Assembly: GCF_002288925.2 (NCBI RefSeq)
Contig: NW_022098045.1
Span: 6,421,519 to 6,485,518, forward strand
Direction of reading: 5' to 3'
Source: Delphinapterus leucas
Taxonomy: Eukaryota; Chordata; Mammalia; Artiodactyla; Monodontidae
Length of the DNA stretch: 64,000 bases
The stretch's first letter is position 1. Every line of letters starts with the position of its first letter. The position numbers and the translations under genes were made by a program. Under the pieces are notes generated by a model, which saw only the letters and a list, made by a program, of their open reading frames with translations, was not told the DNA's origin and ran no database searches. Shown piece after piece: positions 48,254-59,586 of this stretch.

Positions 48254-50209
48254 GGTAGTCTGTAGGTTTGGAAGGGCAGTTCTACGAAGACCAGAATAAT
48301 AGGATTCAAGTGTATGATAGCCACAAAAATGTACAGCTAAAACGCCTTTTCCGTTTCTCTAACCCACTTTGCTGCTCACCTTCTTCTTACTTGCCTCTCC
48401 AGTCCTGCTTATAGAACACCAGCCCAGATGGGATCTCAATTTTCAGTCAAGAAGTTCTCTCACATAATGGGATATTTTCTCTTTAAATGCTTTTCCTCCC
48501 TGCCCTTTTTGGGCTCTGTTTGTGAAGAAAGGTTTTGTTTCTGTCAATGAAATACATAATTATTGCCAGTAAGAATCGGAAACTTGATTTTCCTGTACCA
48601 GCCTCTACACAGTTAGTTATCTGCCACCCATACCTCCCACTCTCCAGTTGACTCTGCCCCTGTCCTTGGGTTTACTCCATGCTGGATAAGATAGATTCAT
48701 ACTACCTCTGTATTTCTGTTGAAGATTTGTGATCATGACATTTGTCCCCTGTTTACTTAACGTTGTAAACATTCATTGTTTCCTTCCATAAACTTACTGA
48801 ATAGTGAGTATGACATCAGATATACCTTTATTTTTACTTCCTCACTGAAACTTCATTAAACTCAAGAGTTCTGAGGTCAAGAAATGCTCAATGATTTCAA
48901 CGCATGTCCAATTTTCACATACTCTATTAAACATCAATGGTCATAATATTTTTACAGAATTATAAAGAAATAAGGTAACCTAAAGCAGAGAAAATAGTTG
49001 TCATGTGAATTCCAGTGATTCAGGTGTTTGAAATAAATTCCTATTAGATAGGAATGCATTAATCTAGCTGATCATGTATAATTGGGTTAAAAAAGCCACT
49101 AAAGCATGACTGGAACTTTCCATGAAAAATTAAGGTTACTTGACACCCCCCTACACACATGCCCCAAAGTACACCAGCCTTCTTTTCTTGCCGAGGGAAT
49201 TCCACAGCAAACCATGATAATAAAATCTCATTCTCTGCTTTTTGTAAGAGAAAGTGCAGCTAACTGTTCAGGAGGTATCTTCTGTATAAGATCTACCACT
49301 TCTTAGTCACTGAAACTTGGTTTATTCTAATCCTCCTTCTCTTGGCTTTAATTTGCCTACCTTCCTTCCATTCAAAAGGCTGTGGTGATGTCAAAGTGAG
49401 AAGCTGATTCTTTGGCATTAATGAGGAGATTGTTGCTGTGAAAATTCTTAGGGCAGTGGTGACAAAGGGTCTAATATTCTGGGGGTGCAGGTGATAGAGC
49501 TGAAACTGTAGGAATAAGGCGGTAGGGGTTCTTTGGGCATTTAGTGTTTGTCACCCACATTTCTCTGCACTGGCTTATTCCTAGATATCTAGGGGCATGA
49601 CTGATTTTTTTTCATGTTAAGGACCTCCTAATGCATATATATAAACCTGTGGATTCCCATACAGATGCAAAAGAATAGTGAGATAGTTTATCAAGGGAGG
49701 GATACCTTCACTTTGAGATTAGCAGTGACTCAGCAGGAGGGTAAATGTTCTTAAGTGTTGAATGGTTGATGCCCTGAAGTCCCTCTGCCAACCATTTACT
49801 ATTACCAGGTCAGCTCTGTGACCTCGGACAAGTCACACAACCTCTCTGATCTTTAATTTTCTTGTTTGTGAAGGCGGGATAAGAGCATCTACTTTACAGG
49901 GTCACGTAAAACACTTAAAACAGTACCTGGCAAACACGAAGTACTATTATTATTGTTATTAGTTGTGCTTTTGTTTGTTCTTAGAAGTGGATGGGACTTG
50001 AGGAATGTGCAAACTTCTTAAGAGTCACACTGCCCTGAAAAGTGCTCATTCTTATCAAAGCACCAGGTGACTAATAAATATTAAATGAGAGGAAATTGCT
50101 GTTTCTGGAGGCTTGAGGCACATGATTGAGTTGGCTGTGAGTGAAATTTTCCTACTGTTGTGGATTTTATTAATACTACCTTTTGATGGACTGCTTTTGG
50201 GGTGTCAAG
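48254..50209. other. Intron with MIR copy
   Basis: 49795-49965 is a MIR (gtgacctcggacaagtcaca then ttaattttcttgtttgtgaa). Otherwise unique. The 3' end (ggactgcttttggggtgtcaag) is an unusually poor splice acceptor for the next exon. Confidence 0.55.
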
Positions 50210-50293
50210 GATGAAACTGTGGTCCGAGTCCCTGGGAAATGCTGCCCACAGTGCTCTTTGCGATCCTGCTCTGCAGCTGGCCGAGTTTACGAG
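50210..50293 (+). CDS. FRAS1: FRAS1 coding exon: end of VWC3, start of VWC4
   Basis: 28 codons: DETVVRVPGKCCPQCSLRS followed by CSAAGRVYE. CCPQC closes VWC module 3, and CSAAGRVYE opens module 4. Phase 0 at both ends. The donor GAG/gtaagc is good. The acceptor is gtcaag, with A instead of C/T at -3 and a pyrimidine tract broken by purines. Even so, the reading frame and the close match to human FRAS1 make the boundary firm. Confidence 0.93.
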
Positions 50294-51976
50294 GTAAGCT
50301 TTGATGTGCCCCATGTAGATGTTTTGACATCCATTCTTACACATCTGCCCTCCTAACCACCATATCTCCCCCACCCACGTCTGACTCTTTGCCAGGATTA
50401 GTAACTCAGTTCATAAACGGCTTTTTTCTTCTCTTCATGGGAAGCCTTTGTGAAAAAATTAAATCGGAGGGGATTAGAAATACAAAACAATGTGCTGGCA
50501 GGCGGTACCTGGTTCATGAACCTTGGTGAACTTACTGTTCACACATCTTGAAGGGAAAAAGGACTGTCATTGGTTACTGTCAGTTTACACTTATGTTGGA
50601 GGCTCTGGGAATGTCTGCCTGCTTTGGTTGGCTTTTATGCACTGATATCCAGAGACAGTGTCCCCCTGCCTTACAGTGGGGTCGGGAGCATGGGAGTGGA
50701 AGGTGAGAGAGGGAAAAGGGCAAGAAGCTGGGGGTGGTGGACCCTGAAAACTTGAAAGTACTATTGGGGCAGTCTAGCTAACTACCCAACACATGGTAGG
50801 TACTAAATAAAAGTAAGTGCAACAAGTTGAATGAATGAATGAATGAATGTTCTGACTTGGGAGTGCCTAGCTGAGGCAAAAGAAGGTTACATTATTCAAA
50901 AGCAAAGAATATATAAAAAATTAACCCATCTGCTTCCCTTGTTTGCTGGTCATTCTAAGGAAAACCAAATAGAAATTGGGATTTTTGACTCTCAATAGAG
51001 AATCTGGAACTGAGTATTAGGGGATGGATGACACAAATTCTAGACGGGTCCCTTGAAGTGTAAATGAAAATAACTAAAGGGGAAAGGATTTTTGTATATA
51101 TTAGATCTGTGCTGTCCAATACAGTAGCTACATATGTGCTAGATTAATTTCTTCTGGAAGAGAGAGCCTCTATACCTGTTATGGTGTCCTTGGCTGCAAG
51201 CAACAGAAATGCTCCTCTAAAAGTAGCTAAAATGAAACATTTATTATCTCATATAACAGGAAGCCCAGAGGTGGGACAGTTGCAGGGTTGATCAATCCAG
51301 GTCTCAGTGATGTTGTCAAGGATTTTCACTCTTCTGATCTTTCCACCCTGCCGTCCTCTGCATGTTGGCATTTGCTTTCTGTCTTGTCACCTCATGCCCC
51401 AGTGTGGCTTCCACAGCTTCAGGCAGGTTGTCCTCAACCAATCATGACTAAAGCCTGGTGGAAGAAAGGGGTGGACTTTTCTTCCTTTATGGGGGAGAAG
51501 AGTCTTTTCCTCAAACTCTACTGCTCTAGCACACTTCCCCTGAGGTCCCCTCCGTTGGGACTGGGACCAAGTCTGTGCACTGGCTGCAAGGGAAGCTGGG
51601 AACGTGAGTGTGTAGCAGTGAGAACTGGGTCTCCCTGCAAAGAAGAGCTAAAGAATGACCATCGAGTAGCCAGCAAACAGGGTCTTCCTATTAATCTTGA
51701 AGTTCCAGGCCCTCTGTGTGTCTGGCAGAGAGCAGGCCCTCAAGGCATCTGTGGAATGAATATAGTTGGATGCAAACGAATCCCAAGTTCTCTTTGGACA
51801 TGTATTGACTTTTTTTCTTAGAGCCTCTTGCTGCCTAGATGATATTATTTCTCAGGAGTACATTCGATATGGCTCAATTAAGAACTATGATAAAAAATTG
51901 TGTCATGTGCCTTGTGTTTCTACTTGATATATGTGACATTTGATTTTCCACTTTTTTGTTTCTTTTCTTCACTCAG
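50294..51976. other. Intron with an old repeat
   Basis: (TGAA)n at about 50827-50848. About 51165-51800 (from atggtgtccttggctgcaag on, with tttattatctcatataacag) is an old interspersed repeat found in many mammals, family not named here. A 177-codon open frame inside it (51288-51821) is not supported as a gene. Confidence 0.5.
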
Positions 51977-52078
51977 CATGGTGAGCAGTGGAGTGAAAAT
52001 GCCTGCACCACGTGTATATGTGACCGGGGTGAGGTCAGGTGCCACAAACAGGCCTGTCCTCCATTAAGATGCGAAAAG
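51977..52078 (+). CDS. FRAS1: FRAS1 coding exon: core of VWC4
   Basis: 34 codons, HGEQWSENACTTCICDRGEV onward to PPLRCEK. It gives the W...C..C.C...G.V.C core of VWC module 4. Phase 0 at both ends. Acceptor actcag, preceded by a strong pyrimidine tract. Donor AAG/gtattt is weak at positions +4 to +6. Only 299 bp of intron follow, the shortest intron in the window. Confidence 0.95.
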
Positions 52079-52377
52079 GTATTTGAGAGTGTGTAGCTTG
52101 ATTTTTGAACCTTTATTCGGGGTCATTTAGGAAATGCATTTCTTAGTCCAGTGTGTCCTTTGAGGGAGTCAAAAGTTTTTATGATGCTCGGAAGCAGAAA
52201 GGACCTGCTTCCCAGGAAGGAGGGGGAGGGGGAGGGGAACGTGCCTCAGCTGGGTTAGGTGGGGGAAGAAAACAGCACACAGAGTTGGTGTTTTATGTCC
52301 TTCTGCCCCATCAGGTCGGATGTTTTCGCGCCCTCCTGACCACTGCCCTTTCCCTGCCGTTCTGTCTGTTTCCTCAG

Positions 52378-52569
52378 GGTCAGAGAAGGGCTCAGCGTCA
52401 TGGGCAATGCTGCGAGGACTGTGTGTCTCCTGCTGGAAGCTGCTCGCATGGGGGGCTTGTGCGGTACCAGGATGAAATATGGAAGGGCTCGGCCTGTGAG
52501 TTCTGCACGTGTGACCGTGGCCAAGTGACCTGCCGGACTGGGGAGTGTGCCAAAGTGGAGTGTGCCCAG
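52378..52569 (+). CDS. FRAS1: FRAS1 coding exon: end of VWC4, most of VWC5
   Basis: 64 codons, the largest exon here. It starts GQRRAQRHGQCCEDCVSPAG, whose CCEDC closes VWC4, then opens VWC5 with SCSHGGLVRYQDEIWKGSAC and ends AKVECAQ. Phase 0 at both ends, acceptor cctcag, donor CAG/gtaaga. The open frame extends upstream into the intron to 52153, but that extension is intron sequence: it has no FRAS1 similarity and is not in frame with the preceding exon. Confidence 0.95.
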
Positions 52570-54058
52570 GTAAGAAACGAAGGCATCTCCATTTGGACTG
52601 TAAGGCTGTCTCCAGCGGGATGGGTGGTCCCTCACCTGTCCCTTCCCTCTCGGCAGCAGAGGGGACGACCAGGTTGAACGTTCAATTTCAAGGAGGCTTT
52701 TAGCATGAGGCTTCTGTGGTGTAAAGTAAATGCCACTCTTTGTTTAGACTGATTTGGAGCAGCCTCCTGGAGCTTTTAGCTCTCAGTGCATCTGGTCAGA
52801 TGGGAAGCCCTGAGCCAGAGACATGGACTGGAAGGGATGACATGGGACATTAGCCTATCAGTCAGCACAGCTGGGCCTCACTGCTGGTGGCCGCCCAGCT
52901 CGCTCTGGTTGTGAAACAGAGTCCGCAGGTGCTCCGGTGGCCCGCTTTCTGTTGCAGGCCCCGCTGACAGCGTTTAGCTGAAAGGAGAGCCAACACCTAG
53001 AGGCTGCTTCTGTGAATCCATCAGGAAAGAAAATGAAATGTGTTTTTGTCATTGTTTTTGTTTTAAAGAGACAGGGAGGGAGACCTCATAAATAATTAAC
53101 TCTGTTGACCTCTGTTGACTTCTGCTGTCTGCAGAATTTCTAGAATCTTCTAACAAAGTAGGCTCTGTTTGAACTATAGATGTATACTGTGGGGAGATGG
53201 CTTTTTTTCCCCTTTGCACCCGATTTTGATCGCTGTACAACAAACTGCTTTTAAAGCTGTGTCCTTCTCCCTTGCCACTCCTATCTGCCCCAACAGTTTC
53301 CCGCGGGGTTATGAACTTGAGTCGGTGAGGGAAACTTGGAAGATCTGAAGCGCTGGGTGTCTGTGAAGGCATTTTTCTTTCTACTTCTCCCCTACGCCTC
53401 AGCGCCTCTCAACACGGTTCCCGAAGAGGAACAGCCATTCAAACAGGGCTGTCAGCGACAGAGTTCTTTTTCATGTTGCCTTCTACTTCTGTGTCTTGGT
53501 AGAGCTGAGACACATGTAGGTAAAGAGGGTCCTGCTTTTTTTGCAGATTTATTTCCCTCTACATGCCTTTTCATTGCTTTTCTTTCTTTAGGTCAGGGGA
53601 ATCAGAATGGTTGGATGAAGATGAGAAAAACCCTAGTCAGGGCCCTTTTCTGTCTCCCTCGCTCTCGGGCTGAGGCTGAGCTTCCTGGCCTCGGCAGTCT
53701 GCCCAGGGGATGCTGGGTTATTTCCAAGGTTTTAATGTGTCTAATATCCCAGGGTTTATGGAAAATCTGGGAGAGGGATCCTGGTAGGGTGGGTCCTTTA
53801 AGCCACCTATTTTCAGTCAGGTCTAAACAGAGAGTCTCAGGCACAGAAAATAATTTGACCTGCTATCCCCAATGTAATGCATTTCCAAGTACCTGCCAGT
53901 CTTCCATGGCTCCTGCCTTTGGTAGCATAAGCCAGTTCCTGTCCTCTGTTCTTAGGAAAATGGGGAGCAGCTGCTTCAGTAAGTGGAAAGGGCCTCCGGG
54001 TTCCCCAAGCCACCCCATAGCACTATCTCGTCCCAACTCATCCTCCTCCCAGTATTAC
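52570..54058. other. Intron, nothing recognised
   Basis: Unique, moderately GC-rich sequence. It includes most of a long chance open frame (53336-54295) that runs on into the CHR SINE and has no domain. Confidence 0.45.
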
Positions 54059-54291
54059 CCATCTTCTCTTTTTTTTTTTTTTTCCGGTACGCGGGCCTCT
54101 CACTGCTGTGGCCTCTCCCGTTGCGGAGCACAGGCTCCGGACGCGCAGGCTCAGCGGCCATGGCTCACGGGCCCAGCCGCTCCGCAGCATGGGGTATCCT
54201 CCCAGGCCCGGGGCACGAACCCGTGTCCCCTGCATCGGCAGGCAGACTCTCAACCACTGCGCCACCAGGGAAGCCCTCCATCTTCTCTTTT
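54059..54291 (-). mobile_element. CHR-type SINE
   Basis: Minus-strand CHR SINE, body 54073-54276, with ccatcttctctttt at 54059-54072 and 54278-54291 as the TSD. Full short form. Confidence 0.92.
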
Positions 54292-57248
54292 ATGAATTGA
54301 GGACTTCTAATGCCTTTAGTCAGTCTATTTCTGCAGATCTTGAATCAACTAGCACATACCCATATTTTGTTTTAAGGCACTGGGTTCTAAACTGGATATA
54401 CTACCAGAGGTGAAATTTTAACCAGAATTGAATCTTACACAAATATCCCTTAACCTTCCTTCTGTGCCATACTTCTGTAAATAGCTCTGGCTAATGACAT
54501 TATGAAAGCCTGGGATACTAACTTCCTAACTTCTGCTTGGCTTGGAGATAAAAAGATGAATAAGACACATTTTAATCTCAAGAGTTCCCAGGCTTTGGTG
54601 GAAGTCAGATACCAAAACAGAAATTATAATCTACAGGGGCATCAATGGTTATGAATTAATATGAATTAAATGCCTTAGGAGCACCTGGAGAAAATGGCTA
54701 AATCTGCCAAGGGGAGCAGTGAAAGTACGCTACTAGTATTTTTATTCAATTCTGCCCTACTTTCTGCCTTTTCTAAAATATATCAAGATCATTTGATTTC
54801 TAATCTTGCATACAAAAGGTGGAATAAGTCTGAGTGTGTCTACATCTGCAAAGGTGCAGAAAAGTAAACCTCTAGAGAAAGAGGCAAAATTGTGCATCTG
54901 CACCATTGTAATAATTGTTGCCCTGTTATCAACAGCAGCGTTCCGAATTGCACTGAAATCAGCAAACAGTTTTTCTTTGTTAAAAAAAGGAGAAAGTGGC
55001 ATGAGCCTTGTCTTTGATATATAAAACCAAATTCCTGGACTCGGAAACATAAGTAAATCAACAGTAGAATAGTGCAATATGACGATTTCCATGTGTTTCT
55101 ATATTTAGTATTATCTTTGAGCATGAATTCAGAAGAAGTAGTCAATTTACTTTTTTTTTTAAAAAAGGACTATTAGCTCGCATTCATGTATGAGGGATAA
55201 AGTGATGGGGGGGATCAAAGCTTGTGGCAAAGTGCACGGAAGAGGGTAGGCATGCCGTAAACGTGAGGTGCCTTTCCTTTCTCCAGCAGAGGGAAATTCC
55301 CGCAAAAGAGTGTTTTCTTTTGCAATGGGCAGCTTAGTGGAATAACAGGGTCTTTCGTCTGATGGATGAATGTTGATGTGATTCAGTGGAGAGGGGTTAG
55401 CGAATTCCATCTGGCCTAAGCAGCAGAATCCTCTTAGAAAGAAAAAAGTTAGCTTTGTTTCACAAAGCAATTTTTCTCAAAGCCAAAGTCAGATGCTAAT
55501 TAGAGCAAGCTCCCCACCACAGTGAACTGATGCAGATTGGGGCATCCAGATGTCTATAAATAGCAAATCTATTTAGCAATTCCTACCTCACCAAACCTGC
55601 ATCCTTGTTCCCCAGGAGCAGGGCTTGCTGTTATTTACAGCAGCATTTGAAGACTCAGAAAAGCTACCTTCTTTGCCTTATCCGGGTGATGCAGGGTCCA
55701 TTTTCAGTTCTGTCTGTAGGTATTGTAGCGGGCACTTAAGAATCTCTCATGCGTTTCGTCTTTAATAGGAGTACACATACTCTGTCTTGTTTCAAAACAT
55801 TGTTTTAAGTGACTTAGATTACATGTTTATAAACCTCTTTATATGCTTTGAAAGCAAATTTCACTGTGTTTGTGGGTTAGGCCTTCACTACCAGCTGGTT
55901 TGTCACGTTTCTGCAAAACAATTTATATGTAAATACGTCTGTTCCTTATAGCACACTCTGCTCTCCGTTGGCCTCTGGTTGGCATGAAATTTTGAGGAAC
56001 AGTGATCTATCTAACTCCCTCCTTTTTGAAATAACTTTTCACATACTATAAAAAGTTACAGTCATTCATATATTTTTGTGTTTCTTTTAAAAGGGATCTT
56101 TTCCTTCATTAAAATAATACATATTCATTTTAGAAAATTGAAGGCTCAAGAGAAATAAAAAAGAGACTTTAAAGTCCATAATGCTACAATTCAAAGACAA
56201 CTAATGCTTTTATTTTATATTTTTCTTTAGTGTACAGCATTTTTAAACATAAAATATTGTGATTATTCTGTTTATGCAATTTTACATTATTCCATTTTTA
56301 CCTATGATGGTTTTTGCACTTCAAATGTAATATAAATCACAAATTAAATAATGTCTTCATGTAAAGAAACATCACCATCTTTTAGAAAGTAGATATATCT
56401 TTAGAAAGTGGAAAGTGCTTTAAAGAATACTCTTTAGCCTATAGATATTAGATGTTAGTATATTTATATGAAAAATTGTAAATAGAGGTTGTATTTTTAA
56501 TAGCAGCTTCCCCGGGAGGTAGGACTACAGTGAAATTATGTTTTCTAAGTTATAGAATTCAGAATTATTTAATTTTTTATAGTAAGCATTTATTATTTTG
56601 TGATAAAAATTAAAAATTTGAAATGATTGATGTTGGGAAGTTAAAATGATAACTTTGAAAGTTTAATATCTACCTTCCTAGTGTGGCATGTCTTTCCTTC
56701 CCCTTATAATTTTTTAAATAGTGATTATGTGAACTGGGTAACAGTTTCAGAATATTGAATAGAAATTAGTCTTCTGCTGCTTAATTTATGCCCGAGACTT
56801 CGTCTGTGCATATAGGGATGTGTCTGATTTTGTATTCAGGGGAAAGTGTTGGGTTGATTTGAGCACTGTTAATGAAACCAACTCACAAGTTCAAGCCTTG
56901 TATATTTAAGGTAGCCTGATCCTTTTCTGAAACTCATAACTTTCCAAGACTATAACATTACTCTTGGCCATTCTTCTTCTTCGTGTGAATTCCTGGTCAT
57001 GGGTAGGAAATCATGCACAAGTATCACCAGAACTGGAAAGCAAAAGCACTTGGAGGAAGGGGTGAGCTGTATTGACTAGGCTTTTCATAGGAAGATAGCA
57101 CAGGGGAGATGGAATAAGCCGTGGGCCAAAGGAGAGGGGTGAGTTAAGGTTTTTCATCCCAGTCAGGGAATTCAGCCGCTTCGCAATTCAGCGCTGCTAC
57201 CTGGAGATGTTAATTTGATATGTGCCTGTGCAACCCTTACTTCTACAG
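54292..57248. other. Intron, AT-rich; possible old L1 remnant
   Basis: About 56080-56400 resembles the antisense 3' part of a very old L1 (taatacatattcattttaga and so on). The remaining 2.5 kb is unique, with no gene. Confidence 0.4.
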
Positions 57249-57338
57249 GGTGAAGAATTAATTCACTTAGATGGAAAATGCTGTCCTGAATGCGTTTCAA
57301 GGAATGGTTATTGTGTATATGAAGAAAATGCAGAATTT
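57249..57338 (+). CDS. FRAS1: FRAS1 coding exon: end of VWC5, start of VWC6
   Basis: 30 codons, GEELIHLDGKCCPECVSRNG then YCVYEENAEF. CCPEC closes VWC5, and CVYEE opens VWC6. Phase 0 at both ends, acceptor tctacag, consensus donor TTT/gtgagt. It is followed by the very short exon at 59140. Confidence 0.95.
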
Positions 57339-57419
57339 GTGAGTATCAGGCTAATGACCGAAGACTAACAAAAATTAATCATCCAAAACTAATTTAATAA
57401 GGGGGCATTTCCTTCTCAT

Positions 57420-58010
57420 TTCTTTTACCCATTCATTTGTTTAACGAACGTGATTGCACACCTACTATGTTCCCGGTATTGGAGATACAGAAGCCGACAC
57501 AGCATGCAGAGTCCCTGCTCTCAGGGAGTTTCCGTTCTAGCGTGGGGACACACACAACAAACACACGTGTCAGGGGGTGATGGGTGCTGCCTGGAAAACA
57601 AGGCAGCTGGGGAGTAACTGAGGGGGGGAGGTGCTCTTTTACGTCAGATGATGGGGGAAGTCTTCTCATGAGGAGAAATTTGAGCAAAACCTGAAGGGAG
57701 TGAGGGAGCGAGCCAGGGATATCTTGGGGGAGAAACATACCAGGAAGAGGGATCAGGAAATAAAAAAAAACAGTGAAGCAGAAGTGTGCTTGGCATGTCC
57801 AAGAAAGTGAGTTTGGCTGGAGGCAAGGAATGAGGGGGAAAGGAGTTGAGATGAGATCCAGCAGGTAGCCTGGACCCTGGTTTTACCCTGATGCCGATGG
57901 GAGCTTCTGGGCAGTTTTGATCAGAACAGTGCTGTGATGGGGCTTACGTGCAAAAGGATTACTTTTGCTGCCACGTGGGCCAGTGACGGAGGGGGGGGGG
58001 GCGCGAGAGT
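57420..58010 (+). repeat. Ancient interspersed repeat, not named
   Basis: Segments in order: cattcatttgtttaacgaac, acctactatgttcccggtat, ccctgctctcagggagtttc, tttgagcaaaacctgaaggg, gtgtgcttggcatgtccaag. This layout recurs throughout mammals as a long old repeat; shorter relatives are at 6820-7075 and 9840-9990. It ends in an 11-G run (57991-58001). Confidence 0.55.
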
Positions 58011-59139
58011 GGAAGTAGGTGGTCCATTTAGAAGGTTTTTGCAATAGTCCAACTCTAAAACTCTATTAGCTAAAGCTTTATTTCTCCCTAAGTCTGTACT
58101 TTTTTTATTATATACCCCAAAGGAAAAATATTTATCTTAATCTCTTCAAATTTGCTCTATTTATATAGCCCTTATTTTCCACATGGGGTTCTTGGAATGT
58201 TGATAAATTCACTGTGTTCTTAAAAGTATGCCAGTTGATCGTAAGTACAATTGCATCATTGACCAATCAAAAAGGGATTATAAGAATTAGGATTAGGTAC
58301 TTTGATTTGTGAAGTGATTCCTACACCCTTTTTCCTCCCGATTTAGGTAAACTGCATGTGTCAACCTGCCAGTTTTTTGTATAAGCTGGGCATGTAGTAT
58401 TGCATAGGGTTAACATTCAGGCTCTAAGTTCAAATCCCTACTTTGCCACATACTGACTGTGACCTTGGGCAAGTTACTTAATCCTCAGTTATAGAGATAA
58501 AAATAGTACTTACCTCATTGGTCTATTGAGATGATATGTATAAACTTAGAACAATATCTGGCATATAAGAAAGCTTAAAAATGTGATCATTACTATGGTT
58601 ATTATCATGCTGTTGGCATTGTTTGTTTCATATTGATATTTCATCATTTAGTCATCCTTGTTTCCTAAGAATTTAGGAGATTAAATTCTGTAAATATTGA
58701 ACTCAAGTTTTCTCTCTCAATCATAGTATTAATTTCCCTGTCCATTTTTGGAGGTAAATTAAGCCCAGTGGAATTAAACAAAAGCAAGTTGTTTGAAATA
58801 AGCACAAATCCCCGTGATGCTCCAGTACCATATAAGTTTCAAGAATTTGCTCTTATAAGCTTAGATCTCTTGACTGCAAAGTCCTTCGTATTGAGGGGAA
58901 TTGAAGCCAGATACCCCAGCACAAAGTGAGAATAAGAACTCAAAAATATTCGCTAGGCATGTTGTCTTCACCTCATATTGCTTGTTTCTGATATAGATAG
59001 ATTTTATTTCTACTCATAACCAGTGAATGAAGTTGCTTGTTACTTGGGGAGGAATGGATGTTTCCTAATGAAAAGATCAGCCTAATGGTGTTTTTAGTGG
59101 TATAATAATAAATACGTTTCTGTTTCTCTCTGTTCCTAG
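58011..59139. other. Intron with MIR copy
   Basis: 58425-58615 is a MIR (actgtgaccttgggcaagtt, tacttacctcattggtctat, ttagaacaatatctggcata). The rest is unique. Confidence 0.6.
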
Positions 59140-59175
59140 GTGTCCTCAAATGCGAGTAAAGTTAAACATATTCCA
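59140..59175 (+). CDS. FRAS1: FRAS1 small coding exon (12 codons) in VWC6
   Basis: A 36-bp exon encoding VSSNASKVKHIP, bounded by ttcctag and CCA/gtaagt, phase 0 at both ends. Human FRAS1 has the closely similar MSSNASEVKRIP at the same place, so the exon is real despite its size. NAS is an N-glycosylation sequon, expected to face the extracellular space. It lies in a spacer loop between the opening CVYEE and the EGEKW core of VWC6. Skipping it would keep the frame and drop only this loop. Confidence 0.93.
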
Positions 59176-59351
59176 GTAAGTATAGATTTTTAGCTTGTAC
59201 ATAGATATGTATAAAATCCTTTTAAGCAATTATCTGCATAAACTCTCCTGGGGAACCTTAGTGCCTTAGTACTTTTAACAGGTATATTTGCTGACAATGT
59301 GGTCTGGGATTAAGAATTGTAATGATAACCAAGACTTGGATTTATTGAATT

Positions 59352-59586
59352 TATCCTCCTTTCTTTTTTTTTTCTTTTTTTTTTTTTTTTTTTTGCGGTA
59401 CGCGGGCCTCTCACTGTTGTAGCCTCTCCCATTGCGGAGCACAGGCTCAGCGGCTATGGCTCACAGGCCCAGCCGCTCCGTGGCATGTGGGATCTTCCTG
59501 GACCGGGGCACGAACCCGCGTCCCCTGCATCGGCAGGTGGACTCTCAACCACTGCGCCACCAGGGAAGCCCTATCCTCCTTTCTTT
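59352..59586 (-). mobile_element. CHR-type SINE with 14-16 bp internal loss
   Basis: Minus-strand CHR SINE, body 59367-59571, with TSD tatcctcctttcttt at 59352-59366 and 59572-59586 (perfect 15 bp). It lacks the ccggacgcgcaggct-type segment present in all other short copies: it reads gcacaggctcagcgg at 59440-59454. The missing segment lies between two copies of 'aggct', so it probably slipped out. Confidence 0.92.

Noticed and set aside
51288..51821. 177-codon open frame
   Set aside because: It lies in an old interspersed repeat, has no family similarity I recognise, and is intronic.
52153..52677. 174-codon frame containing a FRAS1 exon
   Set aside because: Only 52378-52569 matches FRAS1. 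The rest is read-through of flanking introns, and the upstream part is out of frame with the preceding exon.
53336..54295. 319-codon open frame on the + strand
   Set aside because: It runs from unique intron into a CHR SINE, begins without a supported start, shows no domain, and lies wholly in the intron between the FRAS1 exons at 52378 and 57249.
57991..58001. G11 run as a G-quadruplex site
   Set aside because: A single run without further G-tracts at the right spacing; it may also be of uncertain length in the assembly.
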